A stretch of DNA of 64,000 bases from the NCBI GenBank assembly GCA_933228675.1, contig OW121740.1:1798001-1862000 (forward strand), in the 5' to 3' direction. How positions within the stretch are numbered: the stretch's first letter is position 1; each line of letters begins with the position of its first letter. The notes under the pieces were generated by a model that saw only the letters and a program-made list of their open reading frames with translations, did not search any database and was not told the origin of the DNA. Shown one piece after another: positions 34,131 through 47,034 of the stretch. Source of the DNA: Stomorhina lunata. Taxonomy: Eukaryota > Arthropoda > Insecta > Diptera > Rhiniidae. The position numbers and the translations under genes were made by a program.

Positions 34131-35380
34131 TTCCATATTGTATGTATGTACATTAAATATTTATAAAAATACATATAAATCATTCTCTGTTAATCTGCGA
34201 CGAAAAGTGACACACTTAATTAATATTAATATTTCATAAATATTTTTCTTCTCTTGAATATAAAATATTTATATAAATTTAACTTTAAAATGCTTAAAGG
34301 TATAAGTACAAACAAACAAACAAACTACTTCAATTACAGTTAAATTTATAAAAATATTCTGTTTAAAATTTTGTTGAAAAAATCATTTCAAAATGCCATG
34401 AAACAAAACTGAACAAAAAAAAAAAAAAACTTAAAGAAAAGTATTAAAAATGTTTTTTATAATATTTTTAACACTTAAAAACTTTTGTTGCTGCTCTTGT
34501 TGTTGTTGTATTTGTTGTTATATTACTCTTGTTAAAATATTAAAGCTTTAGGGCATATTTGTTATTTTAAATGCAAAACAATGTTTTATGGCCGGGATTG
34601 TAGTGGGAGTTAGTAGGCAGACAATTCACTCATACATATAAGATGGAACATTGTATTTAGTAAATAAAAAATGGGAAACATTTTTGCAAAAAATTTGTAC
34701 TTTCATTTTATTTATTTAAAATAAAAATTTGCATAAATTGTGTTCCCAAACAAATGTTACCTCTTCAAGCTAAATGACATGACAGCAAAAAAGGAACAGA
34801 AATCTTTTTATTTTAATTTATGATTTTGCTTTACTATTTAAGTATTCAACTTTAACTTCATCTTTATCATTTTGTTCGTATTTATGTTTATGTGCTTTGT
34901 GTTTTGAGACCAACATGTGTGACTTTAAAATTATTTATGAATTTATATGGGTTTTAGTTTTGGTACATAGTACCAACCCATTTATATCTAAGTAAGTAAG
35001 TATGTATATTAGGGGTTATACATATGTATGTATCATGTAACATACACACATGCACATAAATAATGCTTATTTTATTATGCAGTTTTATTATACAAAATAA
35101 AAATCTGTTGGTTTTATAACCTTAAAAAAGAACCCGGAGGTGAGTTTTATTTAGCAAGAGCCAAAATTTAGATATTAAAGTTTATTGGTTTTTTGCTTTT
35201 AGTCGTATGAATATTAATAAAAATAGATAAAAGTGATTTCTTTTAGCAAGCAGGAGGTTTTATAATACCACGAGAATAGTCTTAAATTAAGGTCCACCAA
35301 CAAGAAAATTTAAAGTCATATAAATCTATATAAATTGCTAGTTTTGTGATAAAAGTGTATTTCTATAAATACTGGCAAAA
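34131..35380. other. AT-rich non-coding stretch
   Basis: Contains a TTGTTGCTGCTCTTGTTGTT trinucleotide run at 34485-34505 and an AAGTAAGTAAGTATGTAT run at about 34993. No gene or element. Confidence 0.4.
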
Positions 35381-36297
35381 AGGGTATACTAGTTTTGTGC
35401 TCATGTTTGTAATGAATAGAAATATTAGTCTATCGTCTCAGAATCACTTTCTTAGTCGATTTATCGATGTTCGCCCGGCTGGTAGGTTATTGAATCTGGA
35501 CTTCTCGTATGTTCGTTATTAATTTATAGACGATTTCTATGCTTTTTGGGCCAAATCTAGAACTGCCTTCTCAGAATAGAGTTGTTGGCCCAATTAAGCC
35601 ACGTATTTATTTATAGTTGAATACAATTCAGCACAATAATAATTATTAATTATGATAACTAAAACCAGTCTATCAATTTTGTGTTAATCTGTCCAAGTTT
35701 TTTTGTACAATGCAAACTCCGGAAAGTCATTTAAACACCTAGAAAAACAAAAACACTAACAGCGTTATGTATAACCCAAAATTGGCATGAAGTTAGCATA
35801 GAGTTAAACTATAACTAACAAACAAAAAATATGGATAACAAACTGTTGTTTGTTAGTGGCGGTTATAAACAAACGTTATGTCAAGAAGCTGCTAAGGGAA
35901 AACTATATTCTTGTTGGTAGCTATTTCATTACAGTTTATCAACAGTTGCTAACTTGTGGTTCATAGCACTGCAAATAAATACTTATATACATCTAAAGAT
36001 TTAATTTATTTTTTTTTTTGCTAAAATTTTGCACTGATAAGTCTTTTGTAAGCATTATTAAAATTTATTATAAATTATTAAAATTTTGGTCCGCATTTAA
36101 CCCTAGCTCCCATTTTAGTACACTTGCCGGAAATAAAATATGAATACATAAATACATTAATCTGAAGGTTTAAAAAAAAATTTACATATACTTATGTCCC
36201 TAAGAATTGAGAAAACTTATAAAGTCCATATTTGACTTAAGGTGTAGAGAGTATCACATAGTGGCACTTGACTTACCTTAGAATTTTCATACTTGTA
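35381..36297 (-). repeat. Family A dispersed repeat, degraded inverted copy
   Basis: The outer parts are recognisable: AGGGTATACTAGTTTTGTGC, AGAATCACTTTCTTAGTCGA and CCGGCTGG on the left; GGTCCGCATTTAACCCTAGC, then GAGTATCACATAGTGGCACT, GACTTACCTTAGAATTTTCA and TACTTG on the right. The middle (about 35490-36080) is not recognisable, either eroded or replaced by another insertion. Confidence 0.6.
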
Positions 36298-36406
36298 TTG
36301 ATATCGTGTTGTTTTATATGGAAATTTTTTGTAATAAAAAAACTTTGTCATACAAATTTTTAATTACATACAAATGTTTCGAAGTAAAAAGTTGTTTTCG
36401 ATATTA

Positions 36407-36537
36407 ATGTGGGGTTTATATAACTCAAGCGGCTGACGATTGAGTTAAATTTACATGTATTTTGTTTTTGTTACAAAAACAAAACCCATGTAAATTTTAC
36501 TCAATCGTCAGCTGCTTGAGTTATATAAACCCCACAT
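36407..36537. repeat. 131-bp near-perfect palindrome
   Basis: ATGTGGGGTTTATATAACTC at the left end is matched exactly by GAGTTATATAAACCCCACAT at the right end. The arms continue through CAAGCGGCTGACGATTGAGT against ACTCAATCGTCAGCTGCTTG to a few-base loop at TTAC (about 36471). Each arm is about 62 bases with only a handful of mismatches. It could be a small foldback element or, if transcribed, a long hairpin RNA precursor. No second copy was seen in the window. Confidence 0.85.
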
Positions 36538-38391
36538 AAAATTTTGTTTACTTTGAATCTGTGCAAGTATATGAAACAATTTTTTTTCTGGTTTTCCGAT
36601 AATTCGATCATGAAATATTTTTTTATAAAAGACGAAGTTTGAATTTATTCATGAGATTATCATTGATGGCTATCATTTTGGCAAAAATATAAATAAATTT
36701 GTATTTAAAAGTTTTCCATGCAAAAACTACACCTTTATTTTTTCATAACAAAGTAAAGTCATTCCTTTCATATATCGACTCATTAAACAAAAAATAATTT
36801 TTGGTTTGCATTTGTTTGATGTGAAATTTAGCATTTAAAAGAAAATATATTTTAAATCATTGGCAAGAGTTGTAGAAAATGGATAAACAGGACAACAAAT
36901 AAAATAAGAACATTTTGCTTACTTTAAAACGATGTTGTTACTTAAAAATATTGCTCTGCAGTTGTTGTTGTTAGCTTGAGTTTAAGTTTTAAGTATTTTC
37001 TTTTGAACATGAATATGAATTTATGTATGTTAAATGCATATGTATGTGGATACATACATATGTAAATATATATGTATGAGTTTAACCATTGCTGACTTTT
37101 TATGTGAGTTATTTTATTTTTTGTTCTTTTTAAAGTCATTTGCTTTTGATGTTGTTTCATTTGCATTTATTTCTGTTGTTGCTTTTATTGTTTTTATTTT
37201 CTGAGAGTTTTGTTTGTTATTATTTTCATTTTAGTATTTATATATGTATTTACTGCTGTTCTCCACCCTGAAGGTATTTTTGAAAGTGAAATATTTTAAG
37301 AAAAACTGTTTGAATTTCAGTAATTCCCTCTTCTGCTGTTTCCCTCTTTACCCGAAGATTTATATATTTCTTACTGATGCTGATGTTGCTGCTGTTGAAA
37401 AATACCTTTTTGTTTTTATCTTAAAAAAACAAAATGGAAAACAACAATGTGACAACAAACAAATAATGGCATATTTAAATTTATGTAGATTGTTACAGAA
37501 AAAAAAACATAATAATTTAAAATAATTTTTTGTATAAATATAAATGAAAATGTATATAAATTCTTAAGTTTATGAATGAGCTCAAAATTAAATTTTCATA
37601 TTTGTTACTGTAAATTCGTTTTTAAAAAGAAAACTACAAATAAAAAAACTTCAATTTGTTTGCTTAATTCTCAGGTTTTTATGTAGACAGCAAGAAATTT
37701 GTATGTTTTCTGTAATTCTGCAACACAAATTTCCAAATATTTTCTTATGGGTTCCTTATGGCGTATGAGAAATAATTAAATATTCAGAAAATAAAGTAAC
37801 TCATTAGGCATTGGAATGAAATATTTCAAAGGAAATTTATATTGAAAGTATTAACAAAAATTTATATTTGTTAAACGAATAAAATTAAACAGAAAGTATT
37901 TCAAACAGAGCTGTTAGGCTTATGGCGTATGAGTAATGTAAAAAGCCTAATTAATTATACGCCAAAGGTGATCTGCTGTTTTACTTTATAATGGCCAGAG
38001 GCAGGAAAATGAAAATAATGTATCTCCTTAAAAAAGGTTAAAAAAGTTACAGTTCTAATAAGGATGATTTTAATTAAAACAACATAATTAATTACAGTAC
38101 AAAAAAAGGTTGCAAGCTTAAAAAGGCTCTAGTGATTTAATTTATTCGTTGAGGATTTCTTTTTTGTAAAATTGGAAAAATAAAATTTGAGACTAAATTA
38201 AGCTTATATGTATATTGCTTGGTAGCTATTAGCCATATGAATAATGAGGGCAATTTTGTAAACCAGAATAGCTTATATGTACATCAAGTCGGTTTTAAAA
38301 TGTTCACAGAAGAAATTTAAGCTAATTTGAAATAAAATCAAATCATAACTTTTATCGAATAGTTTTAAGTGCAAAAGAAAATAAAAAATGT
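36538..38391. other. AT-rich non-coding stretch
   Basis: CTTATGGCGTATGAG occurs twice (about 37756 and 37920) with an inverted TATACGCC at 37959, hinting at an eroded small repeat. Frames at 36942 and 37244 are low-complexity. Confidence 0.35.
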
Positions 38392-38612
38392 ATATGGGCA
38401 AAAATCAAATAGTTTTAATTTTCAGAAGTAAATTAACTAAATATTTCTTGGGGTTTTATTAAGGAAGCTTAGTTAATGTAAAATCCGTTCGCTTTTTGGA
38501 TTTAACAGTTATGACGGTTAAAACAAAAATTTCTAAAAAAAAATAATTTTATTTTACTTTTATTAGTTTTATGTAGATTTTGACAAAATTTATATATATT
38601 TAGGTATTCATG
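38392..38612 (+). repeat. Dispersed repeat, copy 2 (partner at 432-694)
   Basis: Inverted relative to 432-694. It starts with GGCAAAAATCAAATAGTTTT and ends near TTTAGGTATTCATGG, with the shared landmark TGTAAAATCCGTTCGC in the middle. Confidence 0.7.
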
Positions 38613-41600
38613 GTTTTATGTTTTTTATGTGCTCCTTTGTTTTTTGGTGCTAAATGGCAAAAAATCTCGGCCTACGCGGTTGTTTGGAATTTTCCATACA
38701 TAGTTGCGAGCTCCACGAAAAACAGGTATTTTGAAAAATTTATGTTCAAGTTTTTGTCATTTACACCTGTCGTATATTGTACCTATATGGAGCACAATAA
38801 CGAGATATATATCCAACGATGCAAAACTCTATTTTTTTGTAATTCCTTGAGGCAGCCAAAAAATATGCGAAAAAAATAAAAACTGGCGAGCTTCAAATTT
38901 TGGCAGCCATTAAGTAGTATTAGAAGTGACGAAATTAAAATTTAGAGGGAATTTAATTCATCCCCAAAGTGTGGTGTCTATTTCGTAGAGCAATGACTTG
39001 GGTCCAAATGTTCAAACGAATGGAGAAGAAGACGAAATATGAAAAAAACTTGAATATCGACTTTTTAACGTTTTTTAGATTTGCATGCCAATTATGCTTA
39101 GAAGCACAAACATGCTCCACTAGGATATTGTGTTCAGTATACCTGAAGTTTTGCGAGTTCAAAATCTGTAATTAGATTTTCCGAACTTCTAAGCGTACAA
39201 AAATTATTCGAGTTGAAAGTCTGATTCAAAGGAATAAAAACTGTTTGAGTTTTGCCCATACAGTGATATTTATTAATCCATTCGGAATTAAAACCATTTC
39301 GTATTTAAATTCCAATCGATATGTATTTAGGTACTATAAGTTCCAAAAAATTTTAAATGTTTCAAACATTACAAAACACGATTTTTTCAATTGATATCAG
39401 TAACCTCTATTTTCGTTTAAACAAATAAATTTGACAAATTGGAAAAAAAAGTAAATATTAAAAAAAAAACAAACAAAAACATAGAAACTCAATTCGACTT
39501 TGAAAATAGAAAGTGGTAAATTTTTTTTATAGAAGTTAAATATGGAATTTATTACAAATCCAAATGGAATTGAGTTCTGTGTTTTTAATTCAAAAAATTT
39601 CCTTGAACAAATTTTTAGAAAACATGTTTTTATTAATTTTTTTTTATAAAAATAATTTTTCATGCCGATTTTTTTTTTTTTAGAAATTGATCGAAATTCT
39701 TTCTTTAATTCAACATTTCTAAAAAAATTTTGATATTGTAAAGTTTTTTTTAAGAAATAAAAAAAAAAAACCTTTTTTACAAATTTTTTAAAAATACCTT
39801 CTTATTTGTAAGCTATAAAAAGTTATCTATAGCTAATTAAGAATTTTGTATCAAAAGTTTGATTTGCAAGCTTGTCATAATTTAATTTAATTCACTTATG
39901 AATTAGGTGGTTAAATTTTAAGATTAATAAACTGAGAGTTAAAAGTTTTTACTTGAAAATTTTTTACAAACATTGTTTAACCAAGATTTACGATTTTGTT
40001 AATGACTGAATTACAAGGTCTTAGAACATTTTTGGCAAATCAGTTAATGGTTTCAGTGAATATTTTCAAATGCTTTATTTTAACAAATTTTTCATTCTAG
40101 CCATCATCAATGTTAAAACACGGCATAGATTCTATTTATTTAGTACTTTCGAAAAATTTGCAAAACTTTTACAAATTGCCTTAACAAAACAATAAAATAA
40201 ACATAAAATAACAAAAGTCATGTGTGGCTGGCCAATTAAAAATTTATATAATGGCTTTTCCGCAAAAAAACATTCATCTAAATTCTATTTATTTAGATTG
40301 TATTCTGCTTTTTCCGATGCTATTCCTATTCATTTGTTATTTTTAACCCGAAAAAACATTCAGGTACAAACAATCACATGAAAAAACATGACTCGAATTG
40401 AAACTGTGATAGAAATAAACACAAACATATACAGATATACATACATATGAATATAATTGCATTTACATATGTATGAATGCATGTACATTTGTATGTATAA
40501 GTAATATAAATTGTTTTTTGTATATTTTGTAAAGGTAATATTTACATTCCTCTTCAATTTATAGTACGTGAATATAAAAAACAACAAGTTACCTGGGTAA
40601 AGTAATGCAAACAACGTGTGAGAGCAAAAACAATCAAAGAAGAGTGAAATGTTTTCTCTACAAATATTTAGCAGCTGAGTTCGCAGTCTTAGTGACAAAG
40701 GACGACATTTCTAAAATGTTCTTAATTTCGACATATCTACATACATAGAGTAGTATTGAAAAAAAGTTTCAAGATTTTGGTATGTTTAAATGGATAATTC
40801 TTTGAATTGATTCCATTGTAAGAACATTATTATAACTTTATTTTAACCACCCTCGTACTTTACCTTAAAGTCACAACAAAACCATACGTAGTTTGTTAGA
40901 GTTAAAAGAGCAGCAGGACATTTGGTGCCATACTGACCCATATGTAAAAATTAAATACTTTTTAGTTTCATTGTATGCGTCTAACACATAAATAAACACA
41001 CACATACAGTATGTGTTAGTCTAAGTAAGTGCAAATGTGTCTGGTTATATGAGTGAAAACTTTTCATTTCTATGGCAATTTTTCTTATTGTTTCATTGTT
41101 TCACTATTTATTTTTTACTGCTGCTAAGGATCTAATGCTGCAGTGCAGTAACTTTCCGGTTTTTAATTTTTGTGTGTTTTAGCTTTTAAATATTTTTTTT
41201 ACTTATACGTTTTATAAACGATAAAAGAGACTACACAAAAAAATAATACATACATACATACATTTAAACAAAACACAAGTTGACTTTGTTATCCTTTCTC
41301 TTAACACATAAACAAAATGATATGAATCCTGACACACACATACTCACTTGTGTGAGTGTCTTTTTTTCAATGATGCTTTTGTTTGTTCAAGAGTTAAGAG
41401 AAAAAAACATTTATTTACACGACTAGAACACATGAATATGAGTTTTTCTTGTTTGCAGTTTAGTTTGTTGATTGTTGCTTAGTAGTAGAATATTTATTTT
41501 TTTGTTTGTTTATTTTCATGTTTTTATAAAAATTTATTTTGTATGTGTTTGAATGATTGTCTGTTTGCTTAACTTTCATTTATTCCCTCTTAGACATTTA

Positions 41601-41829
41601 GTGAAAAAAGCAAATCTAATTTCAAAACAAATGTGAGTGAGCTCAAGGAAAAGCAAAATAATAACTCAAATGCAATATGTTGTAGTAACATATTTTGTAT
41701 ACATATGTATGTATGTTCATTTGCAACTATTAGACAGGCTCAAAAACGGGGTTTTTAAATTGTAGTAAAATCTTTATAGGAACTAGATACCATAGGCAAC
41801 TACCAAAATGGTTCTTTTTATTTTACTTT
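38613..41829. other. AT-rich non-coding stretch
   Basis: The part between 38620 and 39180 has somewhat balanced composition and overlapping open frames on both strands (38610 +, 38953 -, 38969 +). None resembles a known family. Microsatellite-like CATACATATG runs occur at 40440-40500 and 41250-41270. A poly-A/T-rich zone spans 39350-39800. Confidence 0.35.
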
Positions 41830-43330
41830 TTATTGAAAATTTTTGTATAGAAACATTTTTTTATAGAAACATTTTTTTATCAAAAATTTTTCTATAGAAA
41901 AATTTTTTTATCGAAGATTTTTCTATAGAAAAATTTTTTTTATCGAAAATTTTTCTATAGAAAAATTTTTTTATCGAAAATTTTTCTATAGAAAAATTTT
42001 TTTATCGAAAATTTTTCTATAGAAAAATTTTTTTATCGAAAATTTTTCTATAGAAAAATTTTTTTATCGAAAATTTTTCTATAGAAAAATTTTTTTATCG
42101 AAAATTTTTCTATAGAAAAATTTTTTTATCGAAAATTTTTCTATAGAAAAATTTTTTTATCGAAAATTTTTCTATAGAAAAATTTTTTTATCGAAAATTT
42201 TTCTATAGAAAAATTTTTTTATCGAAAATTTTTCTATAGAAAAATTTTTTTATCGAAAATTTTTCTATAGAAAAATTTTTTTATCGAAAATTTTTCTATA
42301 GAAAAATTTTTTTATCGAAAATTTTTCTATAGAAAAATTTTTTTATCGAAAATTTTTCTATAGAAAAATTTTTTTATCGAAAATTTTTCTATAGAAAAAT
42401 TTTTTTATCGAAAATTTTTCTATAGAAAAATTTTTTTATTGAAAATTTTTCTATAGAAAATTTTTTTTATCGAAAATTTTTCTATAGAAAAATTTTTTTA
42501 TCGAAAATTTTTCTATAGAAAAATTTTTTTATCGAAAAAATTTTTCTATAGAAAAATTTTTTTATCGAAAATTTTTTATTGAAAATTTTTCCATAGAAAA
42601 TTTTTCTATAGAAAAATTTTTTTATCAAAAATTTTTCTATAGAAAAATTTTATTTATCGAAAATTTTTCTATAGAAAAATTTTTTTATCGTAAATTTTTC
42701 TATAGAAAAATTTTTTGTCGAAAATTTTTCTATAGAAAAATTTTTTATCGAAAATTTTTCTATAGAAAAATTTTTTTATCGAAAATTTTTCTATAGAAAA
42801 ATTTTTTTTATCGAAAATTTTTCTATAGAAAAATTTTTTTATCGAAAATTTTTCTATAGAAAAATTTTTTTATCGAAAATTTTTCTATAGAAAAATTTTT
42901 TTATCGAAAATTTTTCTATAGAAAAATTTTTTTATCGTAAATTTTTCTATAGAAAAATTTTTTATCGAAAATTTTTCTATAGAAAAATTTTTTATCGAAA
43001 ATTTTTCTATAGAAAAATTTTTTTATCGAAAATTTTTCTATAGAAAAATTTTTTTTATCGAAAATTTTTCTATAGAAAAATTTTTTTATCGAAAATTTTT
43101 CTATAGAAAAATTTTTTTATCGAAAATTTTTCTATAGAAAAATTTTTTTATCGAAAATTTTTCTATAGAAAAATTTTTTTATCGAAATTTTTTCTATAGA
43201 AAATTTTTTTTTATCGAAAATGTTCCTATAGAAAAATTTTTTTATCAAAAATTTTTCTATCAAAAATTTTTCTATAGAAAAATTTTTATATCGAAAATTT
43301 TTTTATCGAAAATTTTTCTATAAAAAATGT
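41830..43330. repeat. Satellite array, 31-bp unit containing the palindrome TTTTCTATAGAAAA
   Basis: About 48 head-to-tail units. The unit is GAAAATTTTTCTATAG followed by AAAAATTTTTTTATC. The core (about 41930-42540) is almost invariant. The edges and a zone around 42530-42720 carry length variants (30 or 32 bases), extra T residues and partial units. Each unit is a perfect or near-perfect hairpin around CTATAG. It is related to the array at 57930-59700. Confidence 0.97.
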
Positions 43331-43340
43331 TTCTAAATTT

Positions 43341-43505
43341 TTCTTTGACAATGAAATGCACTTTAGAAATGACTTGCACTTTGACAACGACTTGGACCTT
43401 GAAAATGACTTTTACTATCTGTATGATTTACACGTTTACTGACTTACAATTTGATTATACTTTTAAAATGATTTGCGTTTTGAGATGGACTTGCACTTAA
43501 ACTAT
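43341..43505 (+). repeat. Degenerate tandem repeat of about 18-19 bp next to the satellite
   Basis: Successive lines read like GAAATGACTTGCACTTTGA with substitutions: TGAAATGCACTTTA, AATGACTTGCACTTTGA, ACGACTTGGACCTTGA, AATGACTTTTAC, then AATGATTTGCGTTTTGA and ATGGACTTGCACTTAAA after a gap. It is unrelated in sequence to the 31-bp unit and much more decayed. Confidence 0.6.
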
Positions 43506-45011
43506 TATAAGTACGCCCTGAGTTCTAGACACAACTTTATTTTATGATAAACATCTTTTTATTTGTTCCCTTTCTAATATTAGTAAAATTTTATAACCTA
43601 TTTATGTAAATCGTTGCTGGGACCCTTCCAATTTTCCATGATTTTTCCACTTGAAAAATAGGATTTGTTTGTAGTAGATAATGTTACTCATACATATATT
43701 TTATTTGTTATATGTTACTTTTGTTCTCTATAGCTTTTTTTTCTCTCAAATGGCATTAGAGCAATTCTTTTGTTATATTCTGTAAACATTTGTTAGTCAT
43801 CATTGTTGTTATTTATAGCTAATGCTACTGGGTTTTTTGCAATTCGACTGAATTATTTGTTAGTATTTATAATAAAATGCAAATTAAAAAGAACTTCAAT
43901 GTTTTTGTAAAAATAATTTTTAATTGTATTACGTTGTTGACATTTTGAAAGGGTTCATTCTGTTCATTTTATTGACATTAAATGGCTTGAAAACGACGTG
44001 TGTGTTTAAGTAAAGTCAATTAAATTTGATTTGTTGTGGTTTTATATCAAATTTTTTATGATAAATTATATGAGTTTAAAAAATTTGAAGTGAGTTAAAG
44101 AATTAAAAGAATATAAAATTATGTTTTTATTAACTTTCAATATCCAAAATAAAATAAATAGATTTAAAATATTTAAATGTTTTTTGTATATGTATAGGTT
44201 TTCTTTAGAAAAGTTGTACTTGCAGTTGAGGAATTATAGAAAGTTTTTTCCAGCTATTTTCTTTAAGTTATATTATATTTTTTATATAACATTTTCCATC
44301 TTGTTTTAAATAGTTAATAAAACTGATATTAAAAAAAATACTAAATTCTTACATTTTTCTTATAACACTCTGGAGTAACTCAATAAAGCTAATAAATAGT
44401 GCCAACAAAAAGGCCAAAGGATCAAACATATGGAAGAGAGTGAGAAATAAATTAAGAAACAACTAAATAGATTTCTTTTTGAATTGAATTTTACATCCCC
44501 TTATGGATAACTAAACACATTACAGGCTCATATTAATACATATTTATTTATACATATACATATGTGTATTATGTCACATTTATATAAATAAAGGAGCAAA
44601 TCAACAGTTGATATTTTGAGATCATATCGGGAACAAATCTTTGAAGATATAATATAACTTCACTATTTTTCTGTAACTTTTTAACGAATTCAGTTTCTAC
44701 AATAATAAAAATGTGGATGAGACTTAAGTATTTTATCTTACGAATTACTAAGCGAATTTAATTTTTGCCGACTATCTTTTAACACTATTAAGCATTTTTA
44801 GCTCTAAATTTAGAATTATGTCACTATTTTTGTGAATAAGCAATATGTGTTGTTAAAACTACATTGATTAAACTTTACTATTTATCCACTCTTGCATAGA
44901 AAAAAGACCATATGTAAAGATTCTTTAAAAAAAGTGTGAAGAAAAAGACATATGTATGTATGATTGAGTATTTTCACAATGGGTCGAAATAGATTAATAT
45001 GATTTTTAGTT
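43506..45011. other. AT-rich non-coding stretch
   Basis: A 62-codon hydrophobic frame at 44121 is not supported. No repeats or sites. Confidence 0.4.
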
Positions 45012-45182
45012 GGAGAAGTTTTATAATATATGGAAGTAGTATTAGGCTATGCTCAATAACCAGTGGCTAGCTGAGTTATGAGGTGAACCGGAGCTTTTTT
45101 TAATTTTTTTTCAAATAAGTCTGGCAGGGGATCTAACTTGGGATCTCTGGTATGCTAGGCGGAAGACTAACCTGCTATACCA
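45012..45182 (-). mobile_element. tRNA-derived SINE, inverted copy with internal 12-bp inversion
   Basis: On the - strand the head reads TGGTATAGCAGG ... CCGCCTAGCATACCAGAGAT, then CCAAGTTAGATCCCC, then a T/A-rich linker, then CAGCTAGCCACTGGTTATTG. The body stops soon after. Where the other copies have TATTAGGCTATG directly after TTATTGAG, this copy has its exact reverse complement CATAGCCTAATA (45040-45051). The following CTTCTC word is displaced by an extra short stretch. The right-hand half of the SINE body is missing. Confidence 0.8.
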
Positions 45183-46754
45183 ATATATAAATGTTTAATA
45201 TATATTTTTTAAGTACAAATAACGTATTTTCCCAGTGTCACAATTTAAACTACATTTAACAAATGTGAAAATATTATAGTATGAGCTTTACAATTGTTTA
45301 CGAATTTGAAATGATTGTCCCGAAATAGAAAGAAAACATAAGTGACAATTTTTTACCTGTTTTATTTATAAATGCTTTAGTTGTAACGTTTAATTTTTTA
45401 TGTCTACAATTGTGGTGCTCATTTTTAAAATAAAAAACATTTTTTAGCCCATAGTGCAATTAAAATGATAGTAAATAGCAAAACAAAAATTAAAAACCCA
45501 GCAGTTCCAAATTGAGGAGACACACTAAAAGCATTAATGGATGTGGACTCTTTTTATATAGGCTGGTCCAAATTTAATATAAAGCATATACATAAACATA
45601 CAAAAGTTTTGTAGAAGGTCTTTAAAATTGAAAAAGCTGGGGCTTTTAATCGTATAATACATGTATGCAATGTACTTTATGTACATATGTATATGTGTGT
45701 GCAAGGATATCTGTTTAGTGTTTAGTTTACATTACACACACCCACACTTATAGATATACATATGTAGTAAAACTGTTTGGTTAAATGAAATTTTTATTGA
45801 ATTGAACTCAAGGGATATACTTTATTTATAACAAAAATCAACACATGGCAACAAATACGACAAGAAAATCAAAAATTAAAAGAAACTAGAAAAAATAAAC
45901 AGAAAAACTAAAACTCATAAAAAAAAACAACTTTAATATTGTACTAAGAAGAAGAAAAAAAAAAACAACTATCAATATTGTTAAAAGATATAAAACTAAA
46001 CAAGACCGATAGAAAGACAGACATATTATGTTGGTTTGCCAAAAAATTTAAAAAATGAAATTGAAAATATTTCAAAGGAAATAACCAAACACTTCATTTT
46101 TTATTTATTTTGAAAAACTCAGCGGCAAAACATTAAACTAAATTGCATTGTTGTCTACACAAGATTAAGAGGAGTCTTACATTCAAGTAAAGAAAGTAAT
46201 AAACATTTCGGTATTGCTTATAAAAACTAATCCATATGAATTTTAAGAGCCAATAAAATATCTTTAGTTTATTAAAAAGAGTAATAAGAAATTTTCCATT
46301 ACCAGCTGAGGAATTGGCTAATGGATATAATAAGATGGTTTATAATGTATTTGCTTAAAATATTGCTTAAGAACGAGTCTGAAAATTTTAATTTAGTAAA
46401 TGTATTTTTGGTAATACTAAATAATATTTTGGTTGAAGTTGAATTTTATATGGCACTTGTGTGTGACATTTGATGAAGTTACAATGTCTTAAAAGTACGT
46501 GCTTGAAATTTCAAATCGCTGCTTAGGTTAAAATGTGTTGGGATTCTTTGAATATCATCACATTTGTTTGAGATATGTATGTCTATAAAATTTCTTTGTT
46601 GCAATAAACTGAAAATAATAAAAATATTATTCAAAATAGTTTATGAAACTTTAATTTAGTTGGAATTTGAAAGGTAGACTAATATTGTACAAACTATTAT
46701 AAATGGTCGAAAATTTGTTGGCAATAAAATTAATTGGTGGTAAATTAAAATTAG
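45183..46754. other. AT-rich non-coding stretch
   Basis: A-rich between 45840 and 46100 (multiple AAAACTA words). No gene or element. Confidence 0.4.
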
Positions 46755-47034
46755 TGAACCTCCTGTCATACTAGATATCCCAAGTTAGATCCCGGCCAGA
46801 CCCACTTGAAAAAAAAAAAAATTTTCACAAAAAAAGCGGTTCACCTGATAACTCCGCTAGCCACTGATGATTGAGTATTAGGCTATGTAAAACTTCTCTA
46901 ACTAATGAATTAGTCGTTCGGAGCCGGAGTTTAAACATATGTAGGTCCCTTTCAATGAGTCTAAAAATAGAATCGGATACAGCTCATTGTCTGAGAGAAG
47001 TACATTGGTTCCAATTGGAATGTTGTGGGAATTA
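46755..47034 (+). mobile_element. tRNA-derived SINE, copy with damaged head
   Basis: The A-box region is lost or altered (CTCCTGTCATACTAGATATC), while the B-box-like AAGTTAGATCCCG and the whole body are present: CGCTAGCCACTGATGATTGA, TATTAGGCTATGTAAAACTT, TAGGTCCCTTTCAATGAGTC, GTCTGAGAGAAGTA and CCAATTGGAATGTTGT. A 71-codon frame starting at 46871 lies wholly in the SINE and is not a gene. Confidence 0.82.

Noticed and set aside
41830..43330. CRISPR-like array
   Set aside because: Units are head-to-tail without unique spacers, in eukaryotic DNA; it is a satellite.
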